DNA of 14,728 nt from Devosia sp. (lineage in GTDB: Bacteria > Pseudomonadota > Alphaproteobacteria > Rhizobiales > Devosiaceae). Below the pieces are notes generated by a model. That model was not told the origin of the DNA and did no database searches. It saw only the letters and a program-made list of their open reading frames with translations. Made by a program: the position numbers and the translations under genes. The stretch lies in assembly GCA_028290225.1 (NCBI GenBank), contig JAQGKH010000143.1, positions 1 to 14,728 of the forward strand, in the 5' to 3' direction. This document shows, one piece after another, positions 1 through 6,036 of this stretch (position 1 is its first letter; each line of letters starts with the position of its first letter).

Positions 1-420
1 TATCCAGTCACCCGTAGCTTCGAGGGGTGCAATGGTGCGCCAGCCGATGTCGAGCGGGCCGAACCGGTCGGTGTGGTGGATAAATCCCGGCTCCTCGTCC
101 TGGGCAAAGCCGACGCGATGGGTTTCCCTTAAATCATCGATCACCACCTGGGCGCGCAGGCGATACATCTTCATGCGCTTCAAGAAGTCATCGGCAATGG
201 ACTGGTGCACATCGAGCCAGATGCCGTCGGGGGCGTGCCCGGCCAGGCCCTCAGCCAGGATCTTGCCTTGCGGGCTCAACAGCGCCCAGGCGGACGCCAC
301 TTCTCCCTCGCCATTGCCCTCGGCCGGAATCTCGCCCGTCACCACGTCATTGAGGAGCTTGTGGGCATCGGGGCCCGAAAACCGGAAGACGGCACGGTCG
401 GCGCGCAGATAGGTGGTCAT
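1..420 (-). CDS. ygfZ: YgfZ/GcvT-like folate-binding protein (3' end outside window)
   Basis: The first 140 residues are visible; the C-terminus lies beyond the left edge. The ATG at 420 is preceded by a purine-rich stretch (AAGAAG). The N-terminus reads MTTYLRADRAVFRFSGPDAH, followed by LLNDVVTGE (22-30), WALLSPQGKILAEG (45-58) and KRMKMYRLRAQV (81-92). This is the pattern of the GcvT-fold YgfZ/IBA57 group, tetrahydrofolate-binding proteins that support assembly or repair of some iron-sulfur enzymes. True GcvT (glycine cleavage T-protein) is less likely, because the WALLSPQGK segment is typical of YgfZ. The diagnostic KGCYxGQ motif would lie downstream and is not visible. The gene is divergent from the dihydroorotase gene with a 64-base gap. 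The family call is fairly sure; the exact role in this organism is inference. Confidence 0.85.
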   Translation of the reverse strand, partial: MTTYLRADRAVFRFSGPDAHKLLNDVVTGEIPAEGNGEGEVASAWALLSPQGKILAEGLAGHAPDGIWLDVHQSIADDFLKRMKMYRLRAQVVIDDLRETHRVGFAQDEEPGFIHHTDRFGPLDIGWRTIAPLEATGDWI

Positions 421-427
421 GATCTTC

Positions 428-456
428 TTGCTTCCCGGCCGGAGCGTCCGCTACAC
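428..456 (+). promoter_or_regulatory. Candidate promoter for the dihydroorotase gene
   Basis: TTGCTT (428-433) and CTACAC (451-456) are 17 bases apart in the only non-coding gap upstream of the gene. The -10 matches an alphaproteobacterial CTATAT-like box at 4 of 6 positions. This is pattern only, and the elements are weak. Confidence 0.3.
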
Positions 457-484
457 CCCCCGCAACCTGCGGAGGAGTCCAGAC

Positions 485-1816
485 ATGGCGCAATACGATT
501 CCATTTTCAAGAATGCGACCGTGGTCAACCAGGATGGCGAAGAGCGCTGGGATATCGGCGTGCGCCACGGGCGCATTGCCGCGCTTGGCCGCTTCAATGG
601 TGACGCCGACGAGGTGGTGGACTGCACGGGGCTGCATATCCTGCCCGGCGTGATCGACACTCAGGTGCATTTCCGCGAACCCGGCCTCACCCACAAGGAA
701 GATCTGGAAACCGGCTCGCTCGGCGCCGTCATGGGCGGGGTCACGGGCGTGTTTGAAATGCCCAACACCAATCCCCTGACCACCAGCCGCGCCACGTTCG
801 AGGCCAAGATCGCCGCCGGCACCAATCGCATGCATTGCGATTTCGCCTTTTATATCGGGGGCACGCACGACAATGTCGGCGAGCTCGCGGCGCTCGAAAA
901 GCTGCCGGGCTGCGCCGGGATCAAGGTGTTCATGGGCTCCTCCACCGGTTCCCTGCTGGTGGCGGACGACAGCGGGGTGGAAGCGATCCTGCGCGCCATC
1001 TCCCGCCGGGCCGCTTTCCATTCCGAAGACGAATTCATGCTCGAGGAGCGCAAGGGGCTGCGGGTGCCCGGCGATCCCTCCAGCCACCCGGTCTGGCGCT
1101 CGCCCGAAGTGGCGCTCAGCTGCACGCAGCGGCTGGTGGCGCTGGCGCACCGCACCGGCAAGCGCATCCATGTCTTGCATGTCTCGACGGCCGAGGAGAT
1201 CGCCTTTCTGGCCGACCACAAGGATGTGGCCAGCGTCGAGGTGACGCCCCATCACCTGACCCTCGATGAAACCGCTTACGAACGACTGGGCACCTATGCG
1301 CAGATGAACCCACCGGTGCGCGATAGGGCGCATCGCGAGGCGATCTGGGGCGGGGTGGCTAATGGCGTGGCCGATATTCTGGGTTCCGACCACGCGCCCC
1401 ACACGCGCGAGGAAAAGGATCATCCCTATCCCGGATCCCATTCCGGCATGACGGGCGTGCAAACGCTGGTGCCGATCATGCTCGATCACGTCAACAATGG
1501 CCGGCTGAGCCTGCAGCGGCTGGTGGATATGACCAGCCATGGCCCCAATCGTCTGTTCGGCATCGCGGGCAAGGGCCGCATCGCGGTGGGCTATGATGCC
1601 GATCTGACGGTTGTGGATATGAAGCGCCGCGAAACCATCCGCAATGAATGGATCAAGAGCCGCGCCGGCTGGACCCCCTATGATGGGGTGACGGTCACCG
1701 GCTGGCCTGTCGGCACGGTGGTGCGGGGCAAGACGGTGATGTGGGAGGGCGAACTGGTCACTCCCGCCATCGGCCAGCCCATGCGCTTCAGCGAATCACT
1801 GCCGCTCAAGCCCTGA
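485..1816 (+). CDS. pyrC: Dihydroorotase (class I, amidohydrolase superfamily)
   Basis: 443 residues. Dihydroorotase interconverts N-carbamoyl-L-aspartate and dihydroorotate in cytosolic pyrimidine synthesis. The ATG at 485 is chosen because GGAGGAG (471-477) lies 7 bases upstream; an in-frame ATG at 413 would overlap the divergent gene and lacks a comparable site. Motifs in order: GVIDTQVHFREPG (55-67), FEMPNTNP (90-97), GIKVFMGSSTG with the probable carboxylated Lys147 (145-155), His179 in AFHSEDE, His232 in HVLHVST, PHHLTL (255-260), and SDHAPHTREEK with the metal-binding Asp302 (301-311). The usual first motif is DxHxH; here it is D58-T-Q60-V-H62, so the first metal-ligand His is Gln. I recall the same DTQVHFREPG form in related rhizobial proteins annotated as dihydroorotase, so it is probably a subfamily trait. 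A related cyclic amidase (hydantoinase or allantoinase type) is the main alternative. No other pyrimidine gene is nearby. Confidence 0.87.
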   Translation: MAQYDSIFKNATVVNQDGEERWDIGVRHGRIAALGRFNGDADEVVDCTGLHILPGVIDTQVHFREPGLTHKEDLETGSLGAVMGGVTGVFEMPNTNPLTTSRATFEAKIAAGTNRMHCDFAFYIGGTHDNVGELAALEKLPGCAGIKVFMGSSTGSLLVADDSGVEAILRAISRRAAFHSEDEFMLEERKGLRVPGDPSSHPVWRSPEVALSCTQRLVALAHRTGKRIHVLHVSTAEEIAFLADHKDVASVEVTPHHLTLDETAYERLGTYAQMNPPVRDRAHREAIWGGVANGVADILGSDHAPHTREEKDHPYPGSHSGMTGVQTLVPIMLDHVNNGRLSLQRLVDMTSHGPNRLFGIAGKGRIAVGYDADLTVVDMKRRETIRNEWIKSRAGWTPYDGVTVTGWPVGTVVRGKTVMWEGELVTPAIGQPMRFSESLPLKP

Positions 1817-1833
1817 GGCGCAGCTTCGGAGCG

Positions 1834-2130
1834 CTACTGCACCGTCCGTTCAAGGTTATATTCGCCGGCGCGGATCCGGTCGGGGAGCATGGCCACCATC
1901 TCGGCGGCAGCCTCATCGCCATGCATCTTCACCAGCGTCGCCAAGGCGGCAAACAGGGAGGCATGCGCCAGCGAGGTGCTTTCCACGCCATCGTCTTCGG
2001 CCCAATTCCAGGCCTCGGCAAGATATTCCAGCGCCAGCTGCCGCTCGCTCTGCTCACTGCTCGGGGCACTGCTTTCGGCGGTGGTTATGAAGAGGGATTT
2101 TCTGGTGACCATAGCGGCGCGAGTTAACAT
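1834..2130 (-). CDS. Conserved-looking hypothetical protein, 98 residues
   Basis: I do not recognise a named family. The ATG at 2130 is chosen because GGGAG lies 7 bases upstream; an in-frame ATG at 2112 has no such site, and a longer frame from 2178 runs through an inverted repeat. The first 30 residues are Ser/Thr/Lys-rich and probably disordered. Residues 31-92 look helical and acidic, with LALEYLAEAWNWAEDDGVES followed by SLFAALATLVKMHGDEAAAEMVAMLPDRIRAGEY. There is no signal peptide, membrane segment or Cys/His metal site. Coding is supported by the ribosome-binding site, the fit between neighbours and a natural amino acid mix. It ends 17 bases from the convergent dihydroorotase stop and lies downstream of the Nudix/TIGR02301 pair on the same strand, separated from them by an inverted repeat. 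It may be cytosolic; function unknown. Confidence 0.7.
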   Translation of the reverse strand: MLTRAAMVTRKSLFITTAESSAPSSEQSERQLALEYLAEAWNWAEDDGVESTSLAHASLFAALATLVKMHGDEAAAEMVAMLPDRIRAGEYNLERTVQ

Positions 2131-2160
2131 GGATGTACTCCCACCCTGCATTACAAGTGG

Positions 2161-2198
2161 GCGTAGGGTTAACGGCATTTGCGCAAGTTTCCCTACGC
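2161..2198. repeat. Perfect 8-bp inverted repeat upstream of the 98-residue gene
   Basis: GCGTAGGG (2161-2168) and CCCTACGC (2191-2198) are exact reverse complements separated by 22 bases. TGCGCA (2180-2185) sits at the centre of the spacer. The repeat lies in the 81-base gap between the TIGR02301 gene and the 98-residue gene. No T-tract follows on either strand, so an operator or an RNA hairpin is more likely than an intrinsic terminator. Confidence 0.5.
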
Positions 2199-2211
2199 AG
2201 ATGCACCAGGA

Positions 2212-2577
2212 CTACTCCGCAAAACGCGTATGAATCTCGCGCGCGGTTTTTTCCGCCTCGGTCAAGAGCCGCTGCAGCGCTTCGCGCGCGCTGGGCGTAC
2301 AAGCCCGGTGAAAGCGGGCAAAGGCCGTGTAGCCACTGTTGAAGGCGCCGGCCAGGCGCTGGCGCCGGTCATCATCGGGTTCGTCCAGATTGATCAGCTC
2401 GGCCATCTCGGCCCGCCAGTCTTCCGTTCCCGCCTCGCAAAGGGGCTGCAGGAAATACAGGCTTCCCAAAATCTCGGCCAGGCGCTCCATCCGGCCCTGA
2501 TAGGGCGGATCGATGGCCAGAGCCGGCGTGACCAGGAGCCACAAAGCGGCAAAAACGGCGGCGAAACGCAGCTTCAC
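2212..2577 (-). CDS. TIGR02301 family (DUF2385) secreted protein
   Basis: 121 residues starting at GTG 2577. AGGAG lies about 11 bases upstream, a rather long spacing, but no other in-frame start is close. Residues 1-21 form a classic Sec signal peptide: MKLR, a hydrophobic core (FAAVFAALWLLVTP), then ALA before the predicted cleavage site, followed by IDPPY. The mature part holds the family pattern YQGRMERLAEILGSLYFLQPLC, GTEDWRAEMAELINLDEPDD (51-70), and RLAGAFNSGYTAFARFHRAC (73-93 region). Two conserved Cys residues could form a disulfide. The family is found mainly in Hyphomicrobiales and has no established function; a small periplasmic helical protein is the best description. It is 34 bases downstream of the Nudix stop and probably co-transcribed with it. 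Confidence 0.85.
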   Translation of the reverse strand: MKLRFAAVFAALWLLVTPALAIDPPYQGRMERLAEILGSLYFLQPLCEAGTEDWRAEMAELINLDEPDDDRRQRLAGAFNSGYTAFARFHRACTPSAREALQRLLTEAEKTAREIHTRFAE

Positions 2578-2611
2578 TTGGGTCGGTTCTCCTGAAGGCT
2601 CGCGGGTCTTA

Positions 2612-3010
2612 TCATTGCTGAGCCAGGACCGCGAGACATTGGCGGATCACGTCATCGAGCCGCGAGGTGGTGCGAAACGCCGGCAATGCGGCAGGATCAA
2701 CCCATTTATGGTCGGCGATTTCGCTGGAGGCCAGGATGGTGCCGCTGAAATCGGTCGTGACGAAGACGGCCAGGCGATAGGTGCCGTCGCTGCCCAGCCT
2801 TTGTACGGTGACGGGGCGCGGATTGCGGACGGTGAGACCCAGTTCCTCCTTGACCTCGCGGATAACGCATTGCTCGATGGTTTCGTCCGGATCCAGCCGT
2901 CCACCCGGAAAGGTCCACAAGTGCTGGTAGGGCGCAAAGGCGCGCTTGATCAGCAGCACTTTGTCATCGCGCACCAGGGCGACGCTCGCAGCATTCGGAA
3001 GGTCACTCAT
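2612..3010 (-). CDS. Nudix hydrolase
   Basis: 132 residues, ATG at 3010 with GGAG 5 to 6 bases upstream. A perfect Nudix box (GX5EX7REUXEEXGU) spans residues 37-59: G37, E43, R51-E52, E55-E56 and G58. These residues bind Mg2+ and hydrolyse a nucleoside diphosphate linked to another moiety. Length is that of a minimal single-domain Nudix enzyme. LWTFPGGRLDPDET just before and into the box resembles MutT-like and ADP-ribose pyrophosphatase-like members, but specificity cannot be read from sequence. It is divergent from the SRAP gene with a 67-base gap and is followed by the TIGR02301 gene. Nucleotide-pool cleaning would fit the DNA-repair neighbour, but that link is inference. Confidence 0.93.
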   Translation of the reverse strand: MSDLPNAASVALVRDDKVLLIKRAFAPYQHLWTFPGGRLDPDETIEQCVIREVKEELGLTVRNPRPVTVQRLGSDGTYRLAVFVTTDFSGTILASSEIADHKWVDPAALPAFRTTSRLDDVIRQCLAVLAQQ

Positions 3011-3021
3011 TTCGGCTCCAT

Positions 3022-3050
3022 TTGCGATTCTGCCCTTGCACCCCTATTTT
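3022..3050 (+). promoter_or_regulatory. Candidate sigma-70 promoter for the SRAP gene
   Basis: TTGCGA (3022-3027) and TATTTT (3045-3050) are exactly 17 bases apart, each matching consensus at 4 of 6 positions, 27 bases before the SRAP start. No alphaproteobacterial LexA box (GTTC-N7-GTTC) is present in the gap, so SOS control is not supported despite the family name. Confidence 0.4.
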
Positions 3051-3077
3051 GAGGCGAGCACCAGGGGAGAAGCAAAC

Positions 3078-3815
3078 ATGTGTGGTCGCTATGCGGCAAC
3101 CCTGCCGCCCGAGCAGATGGCAGAATTGTTTCGCCTGCTCAACCGGATCGAGATGGTGCCGCGCTTCAACATCGCGCCCACCCAGCCCGTTGCCGCCATC
3201 TGGGAGGAAGCGGGCCGCCGCGAGGCGCATTTCGCGCGCTGGGGCCTCGTACCGCGCTGGGTCAAGGACCCCAGGGAGTTTCCCCTGCTGGTCAATGCCC
3301 GGGTGGAAACCATGGCCGAAAAGCCCGCCTTCCGCGATGCGCTCAAGCATGGCCGCTGCATCATCCCCGCCAGCGGCTATTATGAATGGCACACCGGGCC
3401 GGACAAGAAAAAGCAGCCCTATTACATCACCTATGCCGATGGGCGGCCCATGGCGCTGGCGGGGCTTTATGCCACCTGGGTGGGGCCCGAAGGCGAAGAA
3501 ATCGACAGCGTCGCCACCATCACCGTGCCAACCAACAACCAGCTCTCGGTGATCCACGATCGCATGCCCGCGATCCTTGATGGGGAAGCGATCGACCGCT
3601 GGCTCGATGTGCGCGATGTGCGGGCCGAGGAGGCCCGGCAACTGGCGCTGCCGCTGCCCGACAATGTGCTGAGCTTTCGCCCGGTGAGCACCAGGGTCAA
3701 TTCGGCGGGCGTGGATGAGCCCGGCCTGATCGATGCGGTGACGCTGGAGCGCCCGCCCCAGCCTGCAGCCCCGCGCAAGGCGGCAGCGAGCGCGGCGCAG
3801 CTGGACCTGTTCTAG
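3078..3815 (+). CDS. yedK: SRAP-family abasic-site processing protein (YedK/HMCES type) with C-terminal clamp-binding motif
   Basis: 245 residues. The ATG at 3078 is chosen because Cys must be residue 2 after Met removal (MCGRYA), and AGGGGAGA (3063-3070) precedes it. SRAP proteins use Cys2 to form a covalent thiazolidine link with abasic sites in single-stranded DNA, shielding them from breakage. Other key residues are visible: Asn73 in LVNARVET, Glu103 in SGYYEWH and His160 in VIHDRMP, close to the E. coli YedK set (Asn75, Glu105, His160). HFARWGLVPRW (51-61) is also typical. A low-complexity Pro/Ala tail (about 224-240) leads to the final five residues QLDLF, which match the bacterial beta-clamp-binding consensus QL(S/D)LF. 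This suggests recruitment to replication forks (inference). It is divergent from the Nudix gene and converges on the hemerythrin gene. No SOS box is seen upstream. Confidence 0.95.
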   Translation: MCGRYAATLPPEQMAELFRLLNRIEMVPRFNIAPTQPVAAIWEEAGRREAHFARWGLVPRWVKDPREFPLLVNARVETMAEKPAFRDALKHGRCIIPASGYYEWHTGPDKKKQPYYITYADGRPMALAGLYATWVGPEGEEIDSVATITVPTNNQLSVIHDRMPAILDGEAIDRWLDVRDVRAEEARQLALPLPDNVLSFRPVSTRVNSAGVDEPGLIDAVTLERPPQPAAPRKAAASAAQLDLF

Positions 3816-3876
3816 GGACCGTTCGTTGCGCCGGCGCGGTTCCCCCGAGCGGCGGGACCATCACCAAGGCTAACCG

Positions 3877-4437
3877 CTAAACGCCAATGCCGAAATAGCC
3901 CAGCGCGTCGCCCATCGCCTCTTCCTCATAGCCCAGATGGGAAAGCAGCACCCGCTCCAGTGCCCGGTAGATGGTCTTGGTGTCCTCGAACCGCGCTTGG
4001 GTCGGCTCGGCCGCCAGGGCATTGAGCCCATCCACGAGCCGCAGGAGCAACTCGTGCACCACCACATGCTCGGCGCGCAGCCGCTCGGCGATGGCCTTGA
4101 AGGCCGCGCCTTGCTGCGCCAGGGCCGGGAATATGGCGTAGTCCTCGATGGAATGATGGGTATCGACGAATTGGCAATATTGCCCGCACAGATTGCCGAA
4201 CCGCCGGAAATTGCTGATCATCACCATATCGGCGGTTTCGGCTTCCACCTGCGCGGGCGACACGGCGCCGGTTGACGCGCGCTCGATCAAGCGGCCCAGC
4301 ACCTCCATGTTCTGCCGGAGATGATCATGGATCATCTTGAGATGCATGCCGGGCAGGCGCTGCTCCTCGGTCAGCCCGGCAAGCTTCTGCACCGCCGGAC
4401 GGGTGGCATCGTCGAGAAATTCAATATCGTCGATCAT
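3877..4437 (-). CDS. Hemerythrin (HHE)-domain protein
   Basis: 186 residues. The ATG at 4437 has AGGGA 7 bases upstream; an in-frame ATG at 4488 lies upstream of a candidate promoter and is rejected. Hemerythrins are four-helix bundles that hold a di-iron centre and bind O2 or NO or sense iron or oxygen. Probable ligands are His37 or His39 (HLKMIHDHL), His94 and Glu98 (HHSIE), His124 and His128 (HVVVH), and His167 with Glu171 or Glu172 (HLGYEE). The acidic ligand after the last His is Glu, as in HHE-type domains, rather than the Asp of classical hemerythrin. LCGQYCQF adds two Cys residues (84, 88) ahead of the second helix ligands. No second domain is fused. It is 83 bases downstream of the flavoprotein gene, with its own candidate promoter. 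An oxygen/NO or iron-handling role is inferred from the family. Confidence 0.88.
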   Translation of the reverse strand: MIDDIEFLDDATRPAVQKLAGLTEEQRLPGMHLKMIHDHLRQNMEVLGRLIERASTGAVSPAQVEAETADMVMISNFRRFGNLCGQYCQFVDTHHSIEDYAIFPALAQQGAAFKAIAERLRAEHVVVHELLLRLVDGLNALAAEPTQARFEDTKTIYRALERVLLSHLGYEEEAMGDALGYFGIGV

Positions 4438-4460
4438 GGAGCGTCCCTGCGTTTGCCCCG

Positions 4461-4489
4461 AAATGGGCCAAGCTTTGGGCCCGATCAAG
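4461..4489 (-). promoter_or_regulatory. Candidate promoter for the hemerythrin gene
   Basis: On the minus strand CTTGAT (4489 to 4484) and CCATTT (4466 to 4461) are 17 bases apart, about 24 bases before the chosen ATG. The CTTG-type -35 fits alphaproteobacterial promoters. It implies independent transcription from the upstream flavoprotein gene. Confidence 0.4.
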
Positions 4490-4520
4490 TAGGCACGCCG
4501 AGGATACCAGCCGCCCGGGT

Positions 4521-5933
4521 TCAGCCTAGCATCTTGCCGGGGTTGAGAATGCCCTTGGGATCCAGCGCATCCTTGATCGCCCGCATCATCTGCAACGCCA
4601 CCGGATCCTTGACCTGGCGCAACAGCTCGACCTTGAGCTGACCGATGCCATGTTCGGCCGAGACCGAACCCCCGAGCTTGAGCACGATCTCGTAGATGGC
4701 GCTGTGCACCGCCTCGGCGCCGGCCATGAACTGCTTGCCATCCGCTCCCACGGGCTGGCTGAAGTTGAAGTGGATATTGCCATCGCCCATATGCCCGAAT
4801 GGCACCGGGCGGACCCCGGGCACCACCTGCTGGGCCGCTGCCGATCCTTCGACGATCAGCTGCGGCACCGCTGCCAGCGGCACCGACACATCATGCTTGA
4901 TCGAAGCGCCTTCGCGCGACTGGCACTCGCTCATCTGCTCCCGGAAGGCCCACATCCGCGTGCGGTCCTCCAGCGATTCGGCCATCACGGCATTGTCCAC
5001 CAGACCATCGGCAAATGCGGCTTCCAGCGCCTCCTGCAGCAGACCCGGACGCCCACCTTTGGGCCGCAGCACCTCGATCAGTGCATACCAGGGGGAGGGG
5101 CCCGCCGTCGGGTCGCGGTCGAGCATGCCATGGCGCAGCTGGATGTCGAGCCCGATCACCGGCACCAGCTCAAAGGCGTTGAGCTGCGCCCCAGCCCGCT
5201 CCCGCATCGCCTGGAACAAGCGGAACGCCGCCTCGGGCGAGGCGATGTTGACGATGGCCGTCTCATATTCCTGGGGCTGCGGAAAGATCTTGAGCGTGGC
5301 GGCGGTGATGATCCCCAGCGTGCCTTCGGCGCCCACCAGCAGATCCTTGAGATCATAGCCGGTATTGTCCTTCTTGAGCCCGTTCAGCCCCTGGTAGAGC
5401 CGGCCATCCGCCAGCACGGCTTCCACCCCCATGCACAGCTCGCGCGCATTGCCAAAGGCCAGCACATTGACGCCCCCTGCATTGGAGGACAGCACGCCCC
5501 CGATGCGCGCCGATCCCTGCGAGGCCAGCCATAGCGGGAACATCGCCCCCTGCGCTTCGGCCGCCTTGTGGGCGTTTTCCAGCACCACGCCCGCTTCGGC
5601 CACCATGGTGCCTGCGCCCGTATCCACCGCCCGCACCCGGTCCAGCCGGGACAGGCTCACGATCACCTCATCGCCACGCAGCGGCACCTGCGCCCCCACG
5701 AGGCCCGTATTGCCGCCCTGCGGGATGATGCCCACGCCATGCTGGTGGGCAAAGCGCAGCACGGCCTGCACCTGCGCCACCGAGCCGGGCAGGGCCACGG
5801 CAACTGCCGGGGTGTGGAAGCGCTTGCGCGGCTCATGGAGAAACGCCCCCATGCGGTCGCGATTGGCGATCACCTGGTCGGCGCCCAACAGGCTTTGAAG
5901 TTGCGCAACGATCTCTGATGGGCTCAGCGACAT
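4521..5933 (-). CDS. FAD-binding 2-hydroxyacid dehydrogenase, D-2-hydroxyglutarate dehydrogenase-like
   Basis: 470 residues. The ATG at 5933 gives MSLSPSEIVAQLQ, the usual start for this family; a longer frame to 6119 is antisense to fabI and rejected. The protein has a VAO/PCMH-type FAD domain with PQGGNTGLVG (71-80) and DNTGYDLKDLLVGAEGTLGI (189-208), then an FAD-oxidase C-terminal domain with GHMGDGNIHFN (380-390; likely metal ligands His381 and His388) and SAEHGIG (425-431; Glu427, His428). Members oxidise D-2-hydroxy acids (D-lactate, glycolate, D-2-hydroxyglutarate) and pass electrons to a quinone or ETF. PQGGNTGLVG and NTGYDLK closely resemble human D2HGDH, so D-2-hydroxyglutarate is the favoured substrate, with D-lactate as the alternative. 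No glcE/glcF or ETF gene is adjacent. It is divergent from fabI with a 103-base gap containing an inverted repeat. The ribosome-binding site is a modest GGGG. Confidence 0.88.
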   Translation of the reverse strand: MSLSPSEIVAQLQSLLGADQVIANRDRMGAFLHEPRKRFHTPAVAVALPGSVAQVQAVLRFAHQHGVGIIPQGGNTGLVGAQVPLRGDEVIVSLSRLDRVRAVDTGAGTMVAEAGVVLENAHKAAEAQGAMFPLWLASQGSARIGGVLSSNAGGVNVLAFGNARELCMGVEAVLADGRLYQGLNGLKKDNTGYDLKDLLVGAEGTLGIITAATLKIFPQPQEYETAIVNIASPEAAFRLFQAMRERAGAQLNAFELVPVIGLDIQLRHGMLDRDPTAGPSPWYALIEVLRPKGGRPGLLQEALEAAFADGLVDNAVMAESLEDRTRMWAFREQMSECQSREGASIKHDVSVPLAAVPQLIVEGSAAAQQVVPGVRPVPFGHMGDGNIHFNFSQPVGADGKQFMAGAEAVHSAIYEIVLKLGGSVSAEHGIGQLKVELLRQVKDPVALQMMRAIKDALDPKGILNPGKMLG

Positions 5934-5961
5934 GGAAAACCCCGGCTGGTGCAGTGCTTTT

Positions 5962-5982
5962 AGGGGCAGTGAACTTGCCCCT
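5962..5982. repeat. 7-bp inverted repeat between the flavoprotein gene and fabI
   Basis: AGGGGCA (5962-5968) and TGCCCCT (5976-5982) are perfect reverse complements separated by 7 bases. The 21-base dyad lies in the 103-base divergent gap, 29 bases from the flavoprotein ATG and 54 bases from the fabI ATG. No T-tract follows, so an operator is more likely than a terminator. I could not place convincing -35/-10 pairs for either gene in this gap. Confidence 0.45.
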
Positions 5983-6036
5983 GCCGCCCCCGATGTGCCA
6001 CAACCCTCGCAACGACTCCAGCAAGGGATAGCAATA

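Noticed and set aside
347..1540. 397-codon open frame on the minus strand opposite the dihydroorotase gene
   Set aside because: It mirrors a gene with full family motifs, is His/Gly/Ala-rich with no recognisable domain, and reflects high-GC third-position bias.
2131..2178. 16-codon upstream extension of the 98-residue gene
   Set aside because: It lacks a ribosome-binding site and runs through one arm of the inverted repeat, whereas the ATG at 2130 has a good site.
3011..3077. Possible SOS (LexA) box upstream of the SRAP gene
   Set aside because: No GTTC-N7-GTTC or its reverse complement is present in the gap.
3003..3641. 212-codon open frame on the minus strand opposite the SRAP gene
   Set aside because: Antisense to a gene with all catalytic residues; no recognisable motif.
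3816..3876. Possible bidirectional terminator between the SRAP and hemerythrin genes
   Set aside because: The 61-base gap holds only a 10-bp palindrome (GCGCCGGCGC, 3828-3837) with no loop and no T-tract.
4650..5534. 294-codon open frame on the plus strand opposite the flavoprotein gene
   Set aside because: Antisense shadow; composition is His/Arg-rich and domain-free, while the opposite strand has clear FAD-binding motifs.
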